DNA of 64,000 nt from positions 1-64,000 of the forward strand of contig NZ_FXYY01000017.1 in assembly GCF_900169165.1 (NCBI RefSeq), read 5' to 3'. The notes beneath the pieces are model-generated. The model searched no databases. It saw nothing but the letters and a program-made list of their open reading frames with translations, and had not been told where the DNA came from. This document shows, one piece after another, positions 8,315 to 16,754 of the stretch (positions are counted from its first letter, which is position 1; every line of letters begins with the position of its first letter). This DNA is from Brevibacterium linens ATCC 9172. GTDB taxonomy: Bacteria > Actinomycetota > Actinomycetes > Actinomycetales > Brevibacteriaceae. The position numbers and the translations under genes were made by a program.

Positions 8315-9892
8315 TCACTCGACGGTGAACTGGCGCTCGTGAAGCCCCGTCGCCGCACCCGGAATAGGCGGTCGGCGCTCCGAGGTCTGCACGTTGCCTG
8401 CCTGGTCGATCGCGCGCACGGCGACCGTGTGCGTGCCGGAGCTCAGTCCCGTGTGCTCGCATCGCCATTGTCGCCACGTATCTGCGGTGAGCTCCTCGCT
8501 GAGTTCCGCTTCCGCCCAGTCCCCGTTGTCGATGCGCACCTGCACCTTCGCGATGCCCGTGTGCTGCGCCCAGGCCATTCCTGCGGTGACGATCCGGTCG
8601 CCGCTCTTGGGTGCCACGGTGGCGCCGGGGCGAGGCACATCGATACGCGAGGCCACCAAGACGGGTCCGTGCGTGGACCAGCCGCGAGTCGTCCAATACG
8701 CTTCCCTGTCCGCGAACCGGGTGACCTCGAGGTCGGTCACCCATTTCGTGGCCGAGACGTACCCGCAGAGCCCCGGGACGACCAGCCGGGCCGGGTATCC
8801 GTGATCGCGGGGCAGGGCATGGCCGTTCATTGCCACGGCCAGCAGGGCCGCGCGATCGTCGGTGAGCACTTCGAGCGGGGTGGAGGCGGTGAATCCGTCA
8901 TCGGAGCCTGAGAGCACCATGTCTGCGCCGGTGTGCGGTTTCGCCCGGGCCAGAAGGTCCCGGATCGGATAGCCCAACCATTTCGCATTGCCCACCAGGT
9001 CGCCGCCGACTTCATTCGAGACGCAGGTCAGGGTCACATAGTGCTCCTGAAGAGGGAGGTCGAGGAGTTCGGCCATGGTGATGGTGAACTCGTTCTCGAC
9101 CATGCCGTGGACGCGCAGCATCCACGTTCCCGCGTCGATCGACGGTGGGAACAGCGCTGTGTCGATGCGGTAGAAGTCCGAGGTCTCCGTGACCAGCGGA
9201 GTCAGTCCGGACACGTCGAGTTCCGCGCCCGCGGGGATCTCCGGCGCCGAGGTGGCCGGCCGCGGCAGGACGAGTTTCGTCACCGTGCCTGCCGCACTGC
9301 GTACCAATGTGGCCGCGGACTGCCCGGCCGCGACGGCGGCGATGCCGACCGCGCTCAGTCCCGCGGCCAGCCCGAAGAAGGCCCGTCGCCCGGGTCGGGC
9401 AGGAGTTCGATTCTGCTGGTCGTCTCCCGCCGCCGCTGTATCGGCCGAGGAGTGATCCGCCGTGCCCGCGAGGTGGAGAAGGACAAGGAAGGCTGCGGCC
9501 CCGGCGGCGGCTCCGCCGAGACTCGGGCCGGTGGCCGCAAGACCGGCACCGGAGCTGACGCCGACGACGGCGGGCAGCAGTCCGAAGCCGATGAGCACCA
9601 CGAGCGCGAGACTTCGACGCCGGGCCCCGATCCACCCGATGATCGCACCGCACCCGGCACCTCCTGCGACGATGGTGATGACGAGGGCGAGCTTGTCGTG
9701 AGTGCCGAAGACCGCGATCGCGGACTTGATGAGCACGGTGGGCATCAGCGGGATGAGAGCTTGGCCGATGAGCAGTGCCGGGGCTGATGCGACGTCCAGG
9801 CTGCGGGCGATGAGTTCGGCGGTGCCGAAGTAGATGAGGGTCGCGACGACCCCGGTGACCACGGACAGCCACGTGCGCCGGGAGCCCGCCAT
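8315..9892 (-). CDS. Membrane-anchored molybdopterin-dependent oxidoreductase (sulfite oxidase/YedY-like)
   Basis: This protein of about 525 residues begins with four or five hydrophobic helices (about residues 10-145) and a cytoplasmic linker with PGRRAFFGLAAG, then one more hydrophobic segment. An extracytoplasmic molybdenum-cofactor domain follows, with YVTLTCVSNEVGG (the cysteine is the expected Mo ligand), WLGYPIRDLL, and GYPARLVVPGLCGYVSATKWV. The C-terminal part is the Mo-co dimerisation domain (VRIDNGDWAEAEL). Electron donor and acceptor are unknown. ATG 9892 is preferred over the ATG just before it because GGGGAAGG sits at usable distance. It follows a small gene by about 20 bases. 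Confidence 0.88.
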   Translation of the reverse strand: MAGSRRTWLSVVTGVVATLIYFGTAELIARSLDVASAPALLIGQALIPLMPTVLIKSAIAVFGTHDKLALVITIVAGGAGCGAIIGWIGARRRSLALVVLIGFGLLPAVVGVSSGAGLAATGPSLGGAAAGAAAFLVLLHLAGTADHSSADTAAAGDDQQNRTPARPGRRAFFGLAAGLSAVGIAAVAAGQSAATLVRSAAGTVTKLVLPRPATSAPEIPAGAELDVSGLTPLVTETSDFYRIDTALFPPSIDAGTWMLRVHGMVENEFTITMAELLDLPLQEHYVTLTCVSNEVGGDLVGNAKWLGYPIRDLLARAKPHTGADMVLSGSDDGFTASTPLEVLTDDRAALLAVAMNGHALPRDHGYPARLVVPGLCGYVSATKWVTDLEVTRFADREAYWTTRGWSTHGPVLVASRIDVPRPGATVAPKSGDRIVTAGMAWAQHTGIAKVQVRIDNGDWAEAELSEELTADTWRQWRCEHTGLSSGTHTVAVRAIDQAGNVQTSERRPPIPGAATGLHERQFTVE

Positions 9893-9914
9893 CATGCCTT
9901 CCCCGTCCGCATTC

Positions 9915-10241
9915 TCAGGCCAGGGTGCGACGCAGCCGCACGGCCGCCTCGGTGAGGGTGTCGATGCGGTTCTCACGGTCGGGTTCGGGCAGTGTCCGAG
10001 CCGAACGCAGACCGTGTTCGAGGAGCACGACGACCTGGTCGGCCAGGTTCTGATCGGCGAGCTCCGGCACCGGTCGGGCCTCGGAGCCGACCTGCGAGAA
10101 TTCGGTCAGGGCCTCACGAATGGCGGCACGCCTGCTCGCTGCCGGTGGGGCCGCCTCGTCGAGTTGGGCAGTGGTCAGTGAGATGATCCGGATGCGCAGA
10201 CGACGCACCTCCGTCTCGAGTTCCGCCGCTGCTGTGGTCAT
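9915..10241 (-). CDS. Small unknown helical protein upstream of the molybdopterin oxidoreductase
   Basis: This 108-residue protein is rich in Ala, Glu, Arg and Leu and looks almost entirely helical (ELETEVRRLRIRIISLTTAQ at the start, LTEAAVRLRRTLA at the end). There is no membrane helix or known motif. ATG 10241 has a TATCAT hexamer 6 bases upstream, so it is the likely promoter-proximal, leaderless first gene of a two-gene operon with the oxidoreductase. The function is not known. Confidence 0.65.
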   Translation of the reverse strand: MTTAAAELETEVRRLRIRIISLTTAQLDEAAPPAASRRAAIREALTEFSQVGSEARPVPELADQNLADQVVVLLEHGLRSARTLPEPDRENRIDTLTEAAVRLRRTLA

Positions 10242-10247
10242 GGACTC

Positions 10248-10253
10248 ATGATA
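10248..10253 (-). promoter_or_regulatory. -10 element for leaderless transcription of the 9915-10241 gene
   Basis: TATCAT on the minus strand, followed by 6 bases and then ATG at 10241. The mRNA 5' end would fall on or next to the start codon. No convincing -35 is visible. Confidence 0.55.
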
Positions 10254-10417
10254 GTGCTCATCGAGCGGTGCAGCGGCAGAACATCAGCCGATGCTCAGGT
10301 GTCTCCCACCCAGGCGGTCATGGTCTCCTGATAGGGCTTCCGGGCCGTTGTCTCGGCCCCGGAATCCGGACTGTCGCGCGGCCATGCGCCGGGGAAGGGC
10401 CGCCTCGGCGCAGATGA

Positions 10418-10454
10418 CGAAGGGCGGATCCCCCGCTCGGGGGTCCGCCCTTCG
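10418..10454 (-). terminator. Hairpin terminator after the Bax-inhibitor-like gene
   Basis: The left arm CGAAGGGCGGATCCCCC pairs with GGGGGTCCGCCCTTCG (16 pairs, one bulged T, GCTC loop). It lies 49 bases past the stop at 10503. No clear U tract, as is usual in high-GC actinobacteria. The rest of 10242-10502 contains no gene I can support. Confidence 0.75.
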
Positions 10455-10502
10455 TTCAACGATCGACGGCAGCCGGCCTGGCAGCTGCGGTCAGCGCTGC
10501 GC

Positions 10503-11309
10503 TCAGTCTCTGAAGTAGGAGATGAGGCGCAGGATCTCGATGTAGAGCCACACGAGAGTGACCATGAGCGAGAAGGCGCACATCCAGGAGTACTTCTCCG
10601 GGATCTTGTGCTTGACGCCCTCTTCGATCATCTGGAAGTCCATGATCAGGGTCATCGCGGCGAGCACGGTGGCGACGATGCCGATGATGACACCGAGCGG
10701 GAACGTCATTCCCATGATGTTGACCTCGACGCTGCGGGCGCCGCCGGTGCCGGTGAACATGGCGATGCCGAAGTTGATGAGCGAGAAGATCGCGTAACCG
10801 CCGACAGCGATCATCATGAACTTCATCATCTTCGAGCCGTAGCGCACACCCTTGAACTTGAACAGGGCGAGCATGACGCCGAAGACGCAGAGCGTGGCGA
10901 GCACGGCCTGGACGACGATTCCGGGAAACGCCGCCTCGAACATGGACGAGATGCCGCCGAGGAAGACGCCTTCGAACGCGGCATAGCCGATGATGAGGGC
11001 CTTGCTCGGTTCCTTCTTGAAGGCGTTGACGAGGCCGAGCACGAGTGCGATGAGCATCGCCGGGAAGGCGAGCATCGGCACGAACCAGCCGACGGCGGCT
11101 CCGGCGAGGAGGATGGCGAAGAGCACTCCGGTCTTCATCATCACATCGTCGTAGGTCATCGCGCGGTCGGCGACCTGGGGTCCGGCGTTGCGGTTCTCGG
11201 CGGCCGGCTGGTTGAACAGGTTGTTGAGTTCCTGATCGGACATGACCGGCTGGTTGCGGCCGGCCTGGGCGCCTTGGTTGATCGCCCGGTTCATCATGGG
11301 GTTACTCAC
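10503..11309 (-). CDS. Bax inhibitor-1/YccA-like seven-helix membrane protein
   Basis: This 268-residue protein has an N-terminal cytoplasmic region of about 55 residues (Asn/Gln/Ala-rich, with DQELNNLFNQP) followed by seven hydrophobic helices. The conserved Bax-inhibitor motifs are present: GYAAFEGVFLGGISSMFE in the third helix region and the C-terminal DFQMIEEGVK-KIPEKYSWMCAFSL. Bacterial members are pH-gated calcium-leak or membrane-stress proteins; a role here is inferred from family. It starts at GTG 11309 with GAAAGGA about 7 bases upstream. It is transcribed alone and ends in a strong hairpin. Confidence 0.9.
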   Translation of the reverse strand: MSNPMMNRAINQGAQAGRNQPVMSDQELNNLFNQPAAENRNAGPQVADRAMTYDDVMMKTGVLFAILLAGAAVGWFVPMLAFPAMLIALVLGLVNAFKKEPSKALIIGYAAFEGVFLGGISSMFEAAFPGIVVQAVLATLCVFGVMLALFKFKGVRYGSKMMKFMMIAVGGYAIFSLINFGIAMFTGTGGARSVEVNIMGMTFPLGVIIGIVATVLAAMTLIMDFQMIEEGVKHKIPEKYSWMCAFSLMVTLVWLYIEILRLISYFRD

Positions 11310-11513
11310 GGTCGAGATCCTTTCGATCTGAGCAGAATGTGCACAGCCGAGAAGCTGCGCATCAGTCGTTCACGATCACAGTCTAACCGGACGGTCTGGA
11401 CGGGAACTGAGGATTCCAGCCTGCGGAGCCCGACGTTGCATGATCGTGATGCTGTGGTGGGCAACACCCGATCATGCGCGAGAATTCCCGGACCGGCTCA
11501 TCGAGTGACCGGT

Positions 11514-13097
11514 TCAGCCCATCTGGTAGTGGGTGGCCGAGCCCGGGCCCCAGGGGATGCCGGTGGACCACCAGATGAAGAACAGCAGCCCCCAGAGGAC
11601 GAACATGGAAAAGGACAGCGGGATCGTGAAGGAGAGCACCGTGCCGATGCCCGCATCCTTCTTGTACCGCTGGACGAAGCCGAGGACGACGACGAAGTAC
11701 GGGCTCATCGGGGAGATGATGTTCGTCGTCGAATCGCCGATGCGGTAGAGCGCCTGAGTGGTCTCCGGGGCGATGGACAAGAGCATGAACATCGGCACGA
11801 GCACCGGGGCCATGAGCGTCCACAGTCCCGATCCGGAGGTGAGGAACAGGGCACCCAGCGCCACGAGCAGCCAACCGCCGAGCAGGATGACGAACGATCC
11901 GGTGTTGAGCGCCCCGAAGACCTCCGCCCCTTTGATCGCGAGGATCTCACCGAGGTTGGACATCTTGAACAGGGCCAGGAACTGGCTGGCCGCGAAGAAC
12001 AGGACGATGACCGGAACGAAGGGCAGCAGACCCTTTCCCATCATCTCGGGGATGTCGGCGGTGCGCTTGATCGACCCGGTGGCGTAGCCGTAGACGATGC
12101 CGACGATGAAGAAGCCGAAGCCGATGATCGCGGCGATTCCGGCCATCAGACCCGATTCGGGGCCGAAGCCTCCGGATTCATCACGGAGGAACGATCCGGC
12201 GGGCCAGGCGAGGGCGAACAGCACTGCGGCACAGACGACGATGGAGATGACGGCGATGACGATTCCGCGCTTCTCCGTGGCGTCGAGCGCCATCTTGACG
12301 TCGAAGCTGTCCGGATCGTCATCGGCCTCCTCGTCGAGTTCGATCTGGTCGGCGCGCTTGGACAGGACCAGCTCGGTCACCAGGGTCACGGCGATGGCGA
12401 CGACGAACATGGAGACGAAGTTGAAGTAGAAGTTCGCGACCGGGCTGACGGTGTAGTCCGCGTCGATGATCTGCGCGGCCGAGGTCGAGAGACCGCCGAG
12501 GATCGTGTCGAGCGAATTGACCATCGGCGCTGCCGAATAGCCTCCCGAGGTCGCGGCATAGGCGACGAGGCAGCCGAGCAGCGGATTGCGGCCGACAGCT
12601 TTGAATGCGAGCCCGCCGAGGGGAATCATGATCATGTAGGACGCATCGGAGGCGATCGACGCGGCGGTTCCGGCCAGGGCGACGATGAACGTGATCCACC
12701 GCGGCGAGGCTCCGGCGATGGTGCCGCGCAGCATCGCCGGAATGAGTCCGGACTGTTCGGCCACGGCCACGCCGATGAGCACGATGAGCACGAGTCCCAG
12801 CGGTGGGAAGGTGACGAAGTTGTTCGTCGCTCCCGCGACGATCTCTCGCAGCGATTCGGTGGCGAAGAGGTTCGTCACCGTCACCTTCTCGTCCGTGGCC
12901 GGGTTGACGGCGTTGAGACCGGTGGACGAGAAGATCGCCGAGAGGACCATGACGATGACCGCCAGCGACAGGAACAGCCAGAACGGGTGCGGCAGTTTGT
13001 TGCCGGCCTTCTCGATGATGACGAGGACGCGCATGAGCCAGCTCAGCTCGGAACCGTCGGTCCTCTTCTCTGCGGTCGCAGGTGTGGTGCTCGACAT
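11514..13097 (-). CDS. AbgT-family transporter (p-aminobenzoyl-glutamate/antimetabolite transporter)
   Basis: This is a 527-residue inner-membrane protein with the AbgT/MtrF fold. Near the N-terminus is ELSWLMRVLVIIEKAGNKLPHPFWLF, typical of the family, then ASDASYMIMIPLGGLAF and TSGGYSAAPMVNSLDTIL, and near the C-terminus IGDSTTNIISPMSPYF, which lines the substrate site in known structures. Members import p-aminobenzoyl-glutamate or export sulfonamides. A long acidic cytoplasmic loop (QIELDEEADDDPDSFDVK) lies in the middle. GAGGAGA precedes the ATG by 4 bases. It appears monocistronic. Confidence 0.92.
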   Translation of the reverse strand: MSSTTPATAEKRTDGSELSWLMRVLVIIEKAGNKLPHPFWLFLSLAVIVMVLSAIFSSTGLNAVNPATDEKVTVTNLFATESLREIVAGATNNFVTFPPLGLVLIVLIGVAVAEQSGLIPAMLRGTIAGASPRWITFIVALAGTAASIASDASYMIMIPLGGLAFKAVGRNPLLGCLVAYAATSGGYSAAPMVNSLDTILGGLSTSAAQIIDADYTVSPVANFYFNFVSMFVVAIAVTLVTELVLSKRADQIELDEEADDDPDSFDVKMALDATEKRGIVIAVISIVVCAAVLFALAWPAGSFLRDESGGFGPESGLMAGIAAIIGFGFFIVGIVYGYATGSIKRTADIPEMMGKGLLPFVPVIVLFFAASQFLALFKMSNLGEILAIKGAEVFGALNTGSFVILLGGWLLVALGALFLTSGSGLWTLMAPVLVPMFMLLSIAPETTQALYRIGDSTTNIISPMSPYFVVVLGFVQRYKKDAGIGTVLSFTIPLSFSMFVLWGLLFFIWWSTGIPWGPGSATHYQMG

Positions 13098-13140
13098 CAG
13101 TTCTCCTCGGTCGGTGTGGCGCTGGCGAATGCGTTGAGCC

Positions 13141-13214
13141 AGGTGTCTGCGATCACCTCAAGGGGCAAGACTCATGGACAATCAGCATTGTGTCGCGGGA
13201 ATCTCATATTCCGG
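13141..13214. promoter_or_regulatory. Cluster of short inverted repeats upstream of the AbgT gene
   Basis: Three imperfect or gapped palindromes lie within about 75 bases: AGGTG-N8-CACCT (13141-13158), ACAAT-CAGC-ATTGT (13178-13191) and CGGGAAT-CTCAT-ATTCCGG (13196-13214, one mismatch). Any could be an operator for the AbgT promoter; none matches a regulator I recognise. Apart from these and the Ino1 terminator, bases 13098-13386 hold no supported gene. Confidence 0.3.
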
Positions 13215-13293
13215 ATGTTCGGAGGCTGCCAGATGCACCCGTCCCCCGCCGAGGCGGCAGTGTGGTCTCGTACTCACCGACCTTGGTGAATGC

Positions 13294-13335
13294 GGCAGGG
13301 CGCCGACCGCAGATGTCTGCGGTCGGCGCCCTGCC
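13294..13335 (-). terminator. Perfect 20-bp hairpin terminator after ino1
   Basis: Two arms of 20 bases (13294-13313 and 13316-13335) are perfectly complementary with only TG between them, so the real loop must open one or two pairs. It lies about 50 bases beyond the ino1 stop. There is no U tract on either strand. Confidence 0.75.
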
Positions 13336-13386
13336 AGCCGGATGGCGGCGCAGCACTCGGGCTGAGGGTGGGCCGCCTCGGCGAGA

Positions 13387-14472
13387 TCAGCGTTCGAGGT
13401 CGCCGCGGATGAAGGCTTCGACGGCCTCGTGGGCGGCGTCGTCGTCCTTCTGCTCCGGCGGCGACTTCATGAAGTACGAGGAGGCGGAGATGAGGGCTCC
13501 GCCGATTCCGCGGTCGAGGCCGATCTTCGCCGCACGCACGGCGTCGATGATGACGCCGGCAGAGTTCGGCGAATCCCACACCTCGAGCTTGTATTCCAGG
13601 GAGACGGGAGCGTCGCCGAAGTTGCGGCCCTCGAGGCGGACGAACGCCCACTTGCGGTCGTCGAGCCATTCGACGTAGTCGCTGGGTCCGATGTGGACGT
13701 CGCGGTCGGACAGCTGAGCCGACGTGTTCGAGGTCACGGCCTGGGTCTTCGAGATCTTCTTCGACTCGAGGCGCTGACGCTCGAGCATGTTCTTGAAGTC
13801 CATGTTGCCGCCGACGTTGAGCTGGTAGGTCCGGTCGAGGACGACGCCGCGGTCTTCGAACAGCTTCGCCATCACACGGTGAGTGATGGTCGCACCGATC
13901 TGGGACTTGATGTCGTCACCGACGATCGGGACACCGGCGGCACGGAACTTCTCGTCCCATTCCTTGGTGCCGGCGATGAACACGGGCAGGGCGTTGACGA
14001 AGGCGACCTTCGCGTCGATGGCGGCCTGAGCGTAGAACTCGACGGCTTCCTGGGAACCGACGGGCAGGTAGCACACGAGGACATCCGCCTCGGCGTCCTT
14101 GAGTGCCTTGACCACGTCGACGGCCTCACGGTCGGATTCGACGATCGTGTCGCGGTAGTACTCACCGAGACCGTCGAGGGTGGGTCCGCGCAGGACCTCG
14201 ATGCCGGTCGGCTCCACGTCGGCGAGTTTGATGGTGTTGTTCTCGCTGGCGGTGATGGCCTCGGCGATGTCGACGCCGACCTTCTTGCCGTCGACGTCGA
14301 AGGCGGCAACGAAATCGATGTCACCGACGTGATAATCCCCGAATTCCACGTGCATGAGGCCGGGAACCTTCGTCCCGGGCGACGCGTTCCGGTAGTACTC
14401 CACGCCTTGGATCAGGGACGAGGCGCAGTTGCCCAGTCCGGCAATCGCGACTCGAATCGATTTCGTTCCCAC
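13387..14472 (-). CDS. ino1: Myo-inositol-1-phosphate synthase
   Basis: This 361-residue protein is the actinobacterial form of Ino1, which converts glucose 6-phosphate to inositol 1-phosphate for phosphatidylinositol and mycothiol. The NAD-binding [16 protein letters not shown] is at the N-terminus. The catalytic core includes [31 protein letters not shown] and [21 protein letters not shown], whose lysines act in the active site. GTG 14472 is preceded by AAAGGAG at good spacing. The gene stands alone, with its own terminator; release factor 3 ends about 150 bases upstream on the same strand. Confidence 0.95.
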   Translation of the reverse strand: MGTKSIRVAIAGLGNCASSLIQGVEYYRNASPGTKVPGLMHVEFGDYHVGDIDFVAAFDVDGKKVGVDIAEAITASENNTIKLADVEPTGIEVLRGPTLDGLGEYYRDTIVESDREAVDVVKALKDAEADVLVCYLPVGSQEAVEFYAQAAIDAKVAFVNALPVFIAGTKEWDEKFRAAGVPIVGDDIKSQIGATITHRVMAKLFEDRGVVLDRTYQLNVGGNMDFKNMLERQRLESKKISKTQAVTSNTSAQLSDRDVHIGPSDYVEWLDDRKWAFVRLEGRNFGDAPVSLEYKLEVWDSPNSAGVIIDAVRAAKIGLDRGIGGALISASSYFMKSPPEQKDDDAAHEAVEAFIRGDLER

Positions 14473-14624
14473 AATTCTCCTTTGTCTGTACGGGTTTCAC
14501 CGAGCGGCGGGAGGGTCCCACACGGGCGGTTGGCCCTGCGGGGCTTCGCTTCGGCCCCAACTATCCATAATAATGTCCGCGTCAAAATGCCGGATACCGG
14601 CATCCGTTCGCAGCGGCGCTCGTC

Positions 14625-16217
14625 TCAGCTGACGACCAGAGGTTCGAGGACCAGGTCGGGGTGGTTCTTCTGCACGCCCTGCAGCCGCCACCGGTCGGAG
14701 AACAGCGCCAGCAGCTCTCCGTCGGAACGGTGGAGGACCTCGACCGAGCGCTCCCGGGCCAGGGTCGGCACGCATTCGGCTGTGGTGCGTCGGGCGAGGG
14801 AGAAGTTCAGACGCTCCAGGGTGCAGGGAGCGTTGAATTCGTTGGTCATCCGGTCTTCGGCCACTTCGAACTGCATGGGGCCGACCGCCCCGAGCACGGG
14901 CGCCTGGTCACCGCGAAGATCGGAACGCAGCACCTGGATGACACCTTCGTGGTCGAGCTGTTCGATGCCGCGGCGGAACTGCTTGTACTTCGAAGAATCC
15001 TTGGCGCGAATGACCATGAAGTGCTCGGGAGAGAACGTCGGGATTCCGGGGAACTCGACCTTCTTATCAAGGTAGAGGGAATCACCGACGCGCAGCGCGG
15101 AGGCGTTGACCAATCCGACGACATCGCCGGGGAACGCTTCGTCGACGACGTCGCGGTCGCGGCCGAAGACCTGCTGAGCGTACTTCGTGGCGAAGGGTTT
15201 GCCGGTGCTGGCGTGGGTGAGCACGGTTCCGCGTTCGAAGACTCCCGAGCAGACGCGAATGTAGGCGAGCCGGTCGCGGTGGTTCGAGTCCATTCCGGCT
15301 TGGACCTTGAAGACGAAACCGGAGAACGGTTCGTCGACGGGACGCGGTTCGTCGTTCTTGTCCAGGCGTGCCTCTGCCGCTGGGGCGAGGTCGACGAGGA
15401 GGTCGAGGAGTTTGTGGATGCCGAAGTTGAGCACGGCCGAGGCGAACATCACCGGGGTCGACTTGCCCGCCAGGAAGGTCTCCTGGTCATGGTTCTGGTC
15501 CTCCATCTCCAGCAGATCGGACTCATCGACAGCGGTCGTCCAGGCATCGCCTTCGAGGTCGGCAGCCGCCTCGTGGGTGTACGTGTCCTCACCGGCGATC
15601 GTGGCGCCTCCGTCAGTGCGGGTGTACTTCGTGTACTCGCCGCTGGCGCGGTCGAGGACTCCGCGGAAGTCGCCGGACTGGCCGACGGGCCAGGTGATCG
15701 GGGTGGGCAGGAGGCCGGTGCGCTGCTGGACCTCGTCCATGAGTTCGAGCGCGTCGAGGCCGGGACGGTCCCATTTGTTGACGACCGTGATGATCGGGAT
15801 ATTGCGGTGGGCACAGACTTCGAAGAGCTTCATCGTCTGCGCCTCGAGGCCCTTGGCGGCATCGATGAGCATGACGGCGCAGTCGACGGCGGAGAGCACA
15901 CGGTAGGTGTCCTCGGAGAAGTCGGCGTGGCCGGGGGTGTCGACGAGGTTGAACACGGCGTCGCGGTACTCGAACTGCAGAGCAGCCGAGGAGATCGAGA
16001 TTCCGCGGTCCTGCTCCATCTGCATCCAGTCGGAGACGGTGGCACGGCGACCGGCCTTGCCATGGGTGGCTCCTGCCTGGCCGATGGCACGGGCGTGGAG
16101 GGCGAGCGCCTCGGTGGTCGTCGATTTGCCCGCGTCGGGGTGCGAGATGACAGCGAACGTGCGGCGGCGGGACGCCTCGTGTCGGATGTCCTTGTCGGAA
16201 TACTGGCCAGAAGTCAC
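14625..16217 (-). CDS. prfC: Peptide chain release factor 3
   Basis: This 530-residue translational GTPase recycles RF1/RF2 from the ribosome after termination. The G1 motif SHPDAGKST is near residues 25-33, G2/switch I in RRATVSDWMQMEQDRGISIS, G3 DTPGHADFSEDT near 94-105 and G4 NKWDRPG near 149-155; the RF3-specific C-terminal domain follows. Length matches the family. The start is GTG 16217, with TAGGAT 6 bases upstream, so the transcript is probably leaderless. Confidence 0.95.
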   Translation of the reverse strand: MTSGQYSDKDIRHEASRRRTFAVISHPDAGKSTTTEALALHARAIGQAGATHGKAGRRATVSDWMQMEQDRGISISSAALQFEYRDAVFNLVDTPGHADFSEDTYRVLSAVDCAVMLIDAAKGLEAQTMKLFEVCAHRNIPIITVVNKWDRPGLDALELMDEVQQRTGLLPTPITWPVGQSGDFRGVLDRASGEYTKYTRTDGGATIAGEDTYTHEAAADLEGDAWTTAVDESDLLEMEDQNHDQETFLAGKSTPVMFASAVLNFGIHKLLDLLVDLAPAAEARLDKNDEPRPVDEPFSGFVFKVQAGMDSNHRDRLAYIRVCSGVFERGTVLTHASTGKPFATKYAQQVFGRDRDVVDEAFPGDVVGLVNASALRVGDSLYLDKKVEFPGIPTFSPEHFMVIRAKDSSKYKQFRRGIEQLDHEGVIQVLRSDLRGDQAPVLGAVGPMQFEVAEDRMTNEFNAPCTLERLNFSLARRTTAECVPTLARERSVEVLHRSDGELLALFSDRWRLQGVQKNHPDLVLEPLVVS

Positions 16218-16223
16218 CGCAAT

Positions 16224-16229
16224 ATCCTA
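16224..16229 (-). promoter_or_regulatory. -10 element of prfC (leaderless)
   Basis: TAGGAT on the minus strand followed by ATTGCG and the GTG start codon of prfC. Confidence 0.6.
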
Positions 16230-16328
16230 TCGTTCTTCGCCCCGCTCCGGCGTGTCCGTTCAGTCACAGTGGCCGAGGCCGGGTCCGCCGGTCAGCGTTG
16301 CGTCCAGCGTCCTGTCGGAATCGGCCCA

Positions 16329-16334
16329 TATGCT
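16329..16334 (+). promoter_or_regulatory. -10 element of the 16342 gene (leaderless)
   Basis: TATGCT followed by GGGGGCG (7 bases) and ATG 16342. Confidence 0.55.
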
Positions 16335-16341
16335 GGGGGCG

Positions 16342-16710
16342 ATGTCTGAGGAATTCGTCGAATATGCTGGCCGTTCGGAGCCGAAGGAACGGTGGCTCAA
16401 GGCCCTGCCGCTCATCGTCGCGGGAGTCCTGGGCGTCCCGCTGCTGTGCGCGGCGATCTGGTTCTCCTGGCAGATAGCGCAGACGACGAAGTACCTCTTC
16501 GATCTCGGCACCTCCGGCGGCGAGGCGGCCGGAATGGTGCTGCTGAGCCTCTCGGGAGCCTTCTGCCTCATCTTCTATCTCGCGTTCCTCTTCATCGGCA
16601 CCCGCCGTCGCACGTGGAAGTGGCGCCTCTGGTGGAGTGTCGCGACCCTTCTTGCCGCCGGAGCTCTGCCGCTGTGGTGGCTCTTCAGCGGCTTCTTCGC
16701 CGACGTCTGA
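16342..16710 (+). CDS. Small membrane protein of unknown function
   Basis: This 122-residue protein has an N-terminal cytoplasmic stretch (SEEFVEYAGRSEPKERWLKA) and three predicted helices (about residues 24-45, 56-80 and 95-116) separated by short loops. RRRTWKWRLWW between helices 2 and 3 indicates a positive cytoplasmic loop. I recognise no family. ATG 16342 is chosen for its -10 spacing; ATG 16330 in the same frame would add four residues. It converges on hrpA, ending about 45 bases from it. Confidence 0.65.
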   Translation: MSEEFVEYAGRSEPKERWLKALPLIVAGVLGVPLLCAAIWFSWQIAQTTKYLFDLGTSGGEAAGMVLLSLSGAFCLIFYLAFLFIGTRRRTWKWRLWWSVATLLAAGALPLWWLFSGFFADV

Positions 16711-16754
16711 CGTTCGCGGGCCCCGGCGGCAGCTGCCGGTGAGAAATGGTCTGC

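Noticed and set aside
10295..10460. Open minus-strand frame ending SGAETTARKPYQETMTAWVGDT
   Set aside because: It has no credible start codon or ribosome site and runs through the terminator hairpin; codon use is not typical. Treated as non-coding.
10608..13289. Very long plus-strand open frame of about 890 codons rich in His, Asp, Glu and Arg
   Set aside because: It is the antisense shadow of the Bax-inhibitor-like and AbgT genes, which have clear membrane-protein similarity; the composition is typical of GC-rich antisense frames. The same applies to the long antisense frames over mfd, pcrA, purH and hrpA.
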